From Gossypium raimondii (taxonomy: Eukaryota; Streptophyta; Magnoliopsida; Malvales; Malvaceae): a stretch of DNA of 64,000 bases. A model generated the notes under the pieces. The model had not been told where the DNA came from. It was given only the letters and a program-made list of their open reading frames with translations, and ran no database searches. Location of the stretch: the NCBI RefSeq assembly GCF_025698545.1, contig NC_068577.1, positions 4,001,501-4,065,500 of the forward strand, read 5' to 3'. The position numbers and the translations under genes are program-made. This document shows, one piece after another, positions 58,689 to 64,000 of the stretch; positions within the stretch are counted from its first letter, which is position 1, and each line of letters opens with the position of its first letter.

Positions 58689-61600
58689 ATGAAGGCTGGG
58701 CTGCTGGGAATGCTGCACTCACCTCCTTGTGCTACCTCAGTTCCTCTCCGTCATGTTAGAGCCAGGGTTACTTGTTCTTCTTCCTCTGGTAAAATCATAG
58801 CTTCCACCATTGTTTCTCAGCTTTTCTTTCGTAGTTGCATTCCATTTCAACTTTGAGTTTCGCCACTCTAATATGATAATGCTAAAGCTATTTGATGTTG
58901 TTATGTCAGCTACTTTTTTAGAAAATGGGTTCATTTTACTTTATTTCTTTAACTAACTTCTGGGCTTATTTATGCAAATTGATTAGGAGTAGCTGTTTAT
59001 TTTTAGTACCTCTTTGTTTGAGTTTAGTTTAAGCTTGCCTTTTTATGTGAAGCAAGTGTTGAATGTTTATGTACCACAGCCAATCACAATCAGTTGATTC
59101 TTGGGTATTTGGATTGCTGTTCTAATTTTAAAATGAAATTGGGGCTTGGGGTCAAATGGATGTCAAATGGTGGCAAAGGGTCAGAACCCAATTTGTAGTT
59201 GGCTAGCTAGTCGGTTAAACTAAATGCCAGTCAGTTGTGAATATAGATTGAGCATATGATTCTGTTTTGTTTTGCTTTCAAAATGTTCTTGGTCATGTTG
59301 AACTTGACAACTTAAAAGGGTTTAGTTCACCAAATGCAGGCCATGTATCATTCATTAAAGATGTAGCTGCTACTCAACCACCTGAGAATCTTCAGCACTT
59401 GCTTAAAATGCTTCAAACTAGAGGTGTGTAGCAGCTAAAATGATTCAAGAATTTACATGATTCACGCAATTCCATGTTCTTGCTAAAGTTTAGACCATTA
59501 GTTTATTGATTACATGGTATATTTTAGGATAATAGTGGTGTTGATCATAATGATTGACTAGGAGTAAAAGTTTATGGCTCTTTGACCCTTTTTTTTTCTT
59601 TTTGTCATTATCACTGGGAACATTAACTCATACTGATTGAATTCATGAATCTGTAATTAATCTTGACATCTTTTCTTGGCTGATAAATTTTCATTGATAC
59701 ATCTGAAGGCAATGGGTAGCGTTATAATTATATCTTGACTAATGCTTCCTGTATTAAGATAGGCAGACTCTATTGAAGATATGCATTTTCTGCAGATTGG
59801 TCATCTGATTATGTTCATCCTAATGAACTGATTGCTTATTGCATTCTTTTCCATTTTGATCCTCATTACTTGGGGGGTATTAGAACTCTCACATTTCTGG
59901 AAAATATTTATTTCATAGTAACCTTTAAAGAAATGCTTGGTTTTTATGTCTTTGGTTTCTTCTTTCAAAAGATTTCTTAATGAGCTTGATCTTGTTTTTG
60001 CTTATCATTGCATCTCCAAATTCACTTACAAGGAGATGGATAAGAACTGATGTTTGAGTCAGGAACATACATTTCCTGAAAATAGAAAGCTTCTTTTTAC
60101 TTCCACATGTATGCCACTTGAACCCTTATCTTTCATTTACTTCATAAACAGGTGAAACCATAGTTTCTCCAGGATCAAGGCACGGGTTAATCCCCCTTGC
60201 CATTCCTCTTTCAGAAAATATGTCAGGTTAGATAAGGTTTTGCTCACTTTATGTGAAATACTTGTCAATTCTCTCAGTAGTTTTATTGTGGAAATGGATT
60301 GAGGTATATATATAACTGCTATTCCTTGAGAATAGGTTCTATGACTGCTTTGCTGCGGTGGCCAACTGCTCCACCTGGGTAAGAGACTCGAATCTTCATG
60401 ATTTTTTATTTCAACTTTTATCTTAAATATATTTGTTTATATTGGCTAAGCTTTGATTGCCTTCATTTATCTTCATGCAACTGTTGCTATTCACACAGAA
60501 TGGAGATGCCAGTTGTGGAAGTTCGCAAGCATGGGGTGTGGCTTCTAGCCAACAATGTAATACATTAAGCTGAAACCAAGCATCAAAATCATATAGGGTA
60601 TTATAAATGATGCTGAATGACCCAGCGTCTTGGAATTGAACAAGTAGCGCATAGCTTGAAGCAGTTTATTTGTCAGAACTTATTTGTGGAAAAAGTAACT
60701 CACTATTTCCAGCTTTTGCGACCCAGGTAGATCAATATATCCATAGAATCCTAGTTGAAGAAGATGCTGATGAATCACATGGAAGTAATGGTGAATTATT
60801 TCATGCTTCATCTGAGGCTGGCAAGAAACTCTATACTAGGGGTGATTTTGCTGAATCAAAAATCTCCAATCTTGATGGTTATCTCTTGAAAAAGGTACAT
60901 GAGAATGTTTATGAAATAGTTGAAAGTGAAAACAACTCAGTTATTAAGTTCAGTGTTCAAAGTAAGATTGTTGATGGTGGCAAATCATTATTCTGCCATC
61001 AGGTTGGACTGTTTCCAGATTTGTTGGAGCGAAAAGTTATGCGACATTTTGAGGAAGGGGATCAAGTAAGTATTTGTCTGGTTTGAGTCGCTAATATTTC
61101 ATATATTATTTTTTGTGGTTGTCTTAAACATTTTATTCTCTTTTTGACAACTATGGGGTTGGAAGGTTTCTGCTTTGGTGACAGGGGAATTCTATACAAA
61201 GAAGGATCTCTTTCCTGGATTTGGAAGGCCTTTTGTATTTAATGCAGAGATTTTGCTTAAGTTAGTATAAAGATTTTATAATTCCATGCTTAATATCAAT
61301 TCACCGTGCTTCACTGGTTCTAATTCTAAAGAGGGTTTTGTAAATCCTTTTATGTAGAGTAGGGCGCGCATCAGAGGCAAAAGATTCTGCAAGGGTGGCT
61401 TTGAAATCACCATGGTGGACTTTAGGCTGCACATATCAGGCAAGGAACTTTGTTTTATCATTGACATATTCCTTTAAGATTTAAACTGTCTCCCTTCTTT
61501 TGACATTCTCTTCCATGGATGTACTATGATTCAGGATGTTGCCAGTATTGCACAGTGGGAGGATGAGCAAATCGAGTACATCAAAGAGAAGGTGTCGGAA

Positions 61601-61926
61601 GAAGGTAGACAAGAAGACTTGAAGAAAGGGAAGGCTTTGGCTCAGGTAACATCATGGAAACAATAATGTCATGCAAAAATTTAGCCATTGATACAAGGAA
61701 AAAACACTTCTATGGTATTTTTAAAAAAATGGGCCAAATTCTTTCGTTGATTGTTAACTTAGTCAATGCTGAAACTCCTCTACAGGTAGCATTAGATGAG
61801 GCTGCTTTTCTGCTGGATTTAGCTTCCATTGATGGAACTTGGGGGGACTATCTGGACCGCATCGCAGAATGTTACAAAGAGGCTGGTCTCGGTGAAATTG
61901 CAAATTTTATTTTGTATAGAGATTAA
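58689..61926 (+). CDS. Plastid-type conserved protein, possibly PAB-like ATP synthase assembly factor
   Basis: Ten exons were read from splice sites: 58689-58788, 59340-59423, 60152-60226, 60336-60378, 60499-60556, 60727-61065, 61166-61260, 61358-61439, 61535-61645 and 61786-61926. They total 1128 nt, 375 residues, and the frame is unbroken across all junctions. The N-terminus (MKAGLLGMLHSPPCATSVPL, then RHVRARVTCSSSS) is basic and Ser-rich with few acidic residues, like a chloroplast transit peptide. Conserved-looking segments follow: GSRHGLIPLAIPLS, SMTALLRWPTAPPG, MPVVEVRKHGVWLLANN, VSALVTGEFYTKKDLFPGFG and LDEAAFLLDLASIDGTW. The text resembles the green-lineage protein IN CHLOROPLAST ATPASE BIOGENESIS (PAB), which helps assemble the CF1 part of ATP synthase, but I recall this only loosely. 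The intron after exon 8 starts GC instead of GT. A 108-nt in-frame GT...AG stretch lies inside exon 6. Confidence 0.82.
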
Positions 61927-62344
61927 GATTTGAGCATGAGTAAAAAGAAACCAATAGTTGAGAAGTTGCCAATTTTTGAATGACTTTATTCATATAGAGA
62001 GGAATAATTTTATTTATTTATTTATTTTCGAGAAACTATTGTTGTATAGAGTGAGGTTGAAAAATCATCGATGCAGACTCTGATAGGTTCACTTGGAGAA
62101 TGTTATTGCTTTCTTACTTATGATTTGTTCAGTTGGGATGCTTCTTCTATATATTTTCGTCTTCTTTCTGCTTGGTGAAGGTTGGAGAATGTTTTTAAGC
62201 TTTGCCCAACTGGTGCAGGGAATAAATCCGAGCTTAGCCTAGCTGGTTTATGCAATCACCTTTTACCTAACTCTGTATCTGCAAGCCCTTTTCCTATTCC
62301 CAAACTGCAGCTTCCTTTGTAAAAACAGATGAACAGGATAATTT
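61927..62344. other. 3' flank of the plastid-type gene
   Basis: Likely 3' UTR followed by unrelated DNA up to the copia element. Nothing else recognised. Confidence 0.5.
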
Positions 62345-64000
62345 TGTTGAAGATTTGCTTCAGTTATTATAATTTAGATAATTTTAGTGATTATAGTAGC
62401 CTATTTTTAGTTAGTAGCTGTTAACTTATTTACTATATAAACACTAGTTTCAGTTTAATAAAAAGTACATTTTCCATTTCAATTACTTGACTTCTCAGTT
62501 CAGTTTTCTTTTCTGATAAAATACCAACAATTGGTAATCAGATCAAAACACAAAAAGAAAAGAAACAAGGAAATCAAAGGCAAAAGTCTGTTTATTTGCT
62601 GCAATTTCACCAACTATTTTCACACGAATTATGTCTCTAAAGTCAGCAAAGGAGATATGAGATTATCTCAAGACTAAGTACGAGAGAGATGAGAGAATTC
62701 GCGGGATGCAAGTGTCGGATCTTGTACGTGATTTCGAGCTGCAGAAAATGAAGGAGACTGAGACATTCAAGGAGTATTCTGAAAGGCTCCTTAACATAGC
62801 CAATAAGGTCAATTTGCTAGGTTCATCTCTAGCAGATTTAAGGATTGTGGAGGAAATTCTTGTACCAGTACCTGAAAGGTTTGAGGTTACCATCACCACC
62901 TTAGAGAACACGAAGGATATGTCAAAGATTACTTTGGCGGAACTCTTAAGTGCTTTACAAGTACAAGAGCAAAGGCGTGTAATAAGGCAAGAAAGGGCTG
63001 TCGAAAATGCTCTACCAGTTAAGCATCAAGATGATGGAAACAATAGGAGGTCAAAGAACAAAAAGTTTCACACTGCGAGTGGAGAAAGCTCTACATTTGA
63101 GAAAAAAAAAGTAAAACTGAAAATAGAAGATCAGGAGTAAAAAAGGATTATCCTCCATGTCAACATTGCGGCAAGAAAAGTCACCCTAAGTGCTGGAGAG
63201 GACCAGATGCAAAGTGCAGTAATTGTAATCAAATGGGACATGAAGCTGTTATTTGTAAGTACAAAAATTAGCAACAAGGAGATGAAACGCAAGTGGCAAA
63301 TCAAGAAGAAGATCAACTTTTTGTTGCAACTTGTTTCACTAGTCACGAAGCAAGTGAAAGCTGGCCCATTGACAGTGGTTGCACTAATCATATGACACAT
63401 GACAAAGAGTTGTTCAAAGAATTGAAGATTGTCGAGTCCAAAAAGGTCAGAATTGGGAACGGTGACTACATTGTAGTCAAAGGAAAGGGCACTATAACCA
63501 TTACAAGTTGTTCAGGTACCAAGTTCATTACTGATGTTTTATATGTACATGATATTGATCAAAATTTGCTTAGTGTTGGTCAATTAATAGAGAAGGGCTT
63601 CAAAGTGAAGTTCATGGAAAATACATGTGTGATAGAGGATGCTATAGGACAGAAGATGTTCGAAATTAAGATGGTAGAAAGGAGTTTTTCCTTCAATCCA
63701 ATGCAGGAGGAACAATCAACTTTTCTAATCAAAGAAAGCCTCACAATGCTGTGGCATAAAAGGCTCGGACACTATCACCATCAAGGGATACTGCAGATGA
63801 AGTCCAAAAAATGACAATTGATCTTCTAGAACTTGATGATCAAATACCAATATGTAAGACTTGTCAATTTGGAAAGCAAAATAGAAAGCCATTTCCCAAG
63901 ACAACATGGAGAGCCACTTGTAAGTTGCAGTTGATTACACAGACATTTCTGGACTTCAAAGAACCCTTTCATTAGCAGGTAGTCGATATTATGCTGCTTT
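62345..64000 (+). mobile_element. Ty1/copia element, 5' part, runs off the window
   Basis: A short 5' LTR of about 185 bp (62345-62529, TGTTGAAG...ACCAACA) contains a TATATAAA-like box near 62434. It is followed by TTGGTAATCAGAT, a primer-binding site of initiator-Met tRNA type. The gag region (about 62640-63270) has the DUF4219/UBN2-like text ETFKEYSERLLNIANKV and a CCHC zinc knuckle CSNCNQMGHEAVIC. The protease region has WPIDSGCTNHMT. The GAG-pre-integrase domain has LLSVGQLIEKGFKV and LWHKRLGH, and the start of integrase has CKTCQFGKQNRKPF. The rest, with the 3' LTR, lies to the right. A few breaks are apparent, so it is a fairly young but probably inactive fossil. Confidence 0.88.

Noticed and set aside
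62531-62543. Initiator tRNA gene suspected from TTGGTAATCAGAT
   Set aside because: It directly follows an LTR end and is only a short complement to a tRNA 3' end, so it is a primer-binding site and not a tRNA gene.

Overview
The window looks like nuclear DNA of a dicot plant. It has intron-rich host genes with GT-AG introns, plant-specific families (U-box/ARM E3 ligase, ZHOUPI-type bHLH, CCoAOMT, WSD1-type wax synthase, a plastid-type protein) and very AT-rich intergenic DNA packed with LTR, LINE, hAT, MULE-like and foldback remnants. The repeat style and gene sequences resemble cotton (Gossypium, Malvaceae). That assignment is inference and no search was possible.

Layout. 1-781: 3' end of a U-box/ARM E3 ligase (+). 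About 2.3-3.3 kb: gypsy-type LTR debris. 4160-6835: three-exon bHLH95/ZHOUPI-like gene (-). 5.6-9.4 kb: small hAT-type elements, one nested inside another. 10.3-17.5 kb: large RING-H2 E3 ligase of the RHG1A/HIP1 kind (-). 18-21.5 kb: RNase H-like debris and another hAT element. 22344-23448: five-exon CCoAOMT gene (+) with AC-type MYB boxes upstream. 23.6-26.1 kb: unclassified repetitive block with a promoter/leader-like part. 27.2-27.6 kb: RNase H debris. 28645-29085: intronless RPS16 (-). 29.6-31.6 kb: Ty1/copia 3' relic. 34.2-40.8 kb: five consecutive inverted-repeat elements. 41.0-41.9 kb: LTR relic with a solo LTR nested in it. 41.9-43.7 kb: L1-type LINE remnant. 44484-47948: TIR element carrying a decayed plant-mobile-domain (PMD) gene. 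48873-53327: six-exon WSD1-like gene (+) with LINE sequence in its last intron. 54086-56619: gypsy solo LTR. 58689-61926: ten-exon plastid-type gene (+), possibly PAB-like. 62345-64000: 5' part of a Ty1/copia element running off the right edge.

The host genes do not form a pathway. They are unrelated single genes separated by transposon debris. CCoAOMT makes lignin precursors, WSD1 makes cuticular wax esters, the bHLH is a seed-type regulator, two genes are ubiquitin ligases, one is ribosomal and one is probably plastid-targeted.

The most unusual structures are two elements about 5.4 kb apart. The 1.9 kb palindrome at 37172-39048 is built of roughly 105-bp units, each containing a GC-rich hairpin. 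The 3.5 kb PMD element at 44484-47948 carries analogous GC-rich hairpins in both subterminal regions. They may be small and large members of one hairpin-array transposon class.
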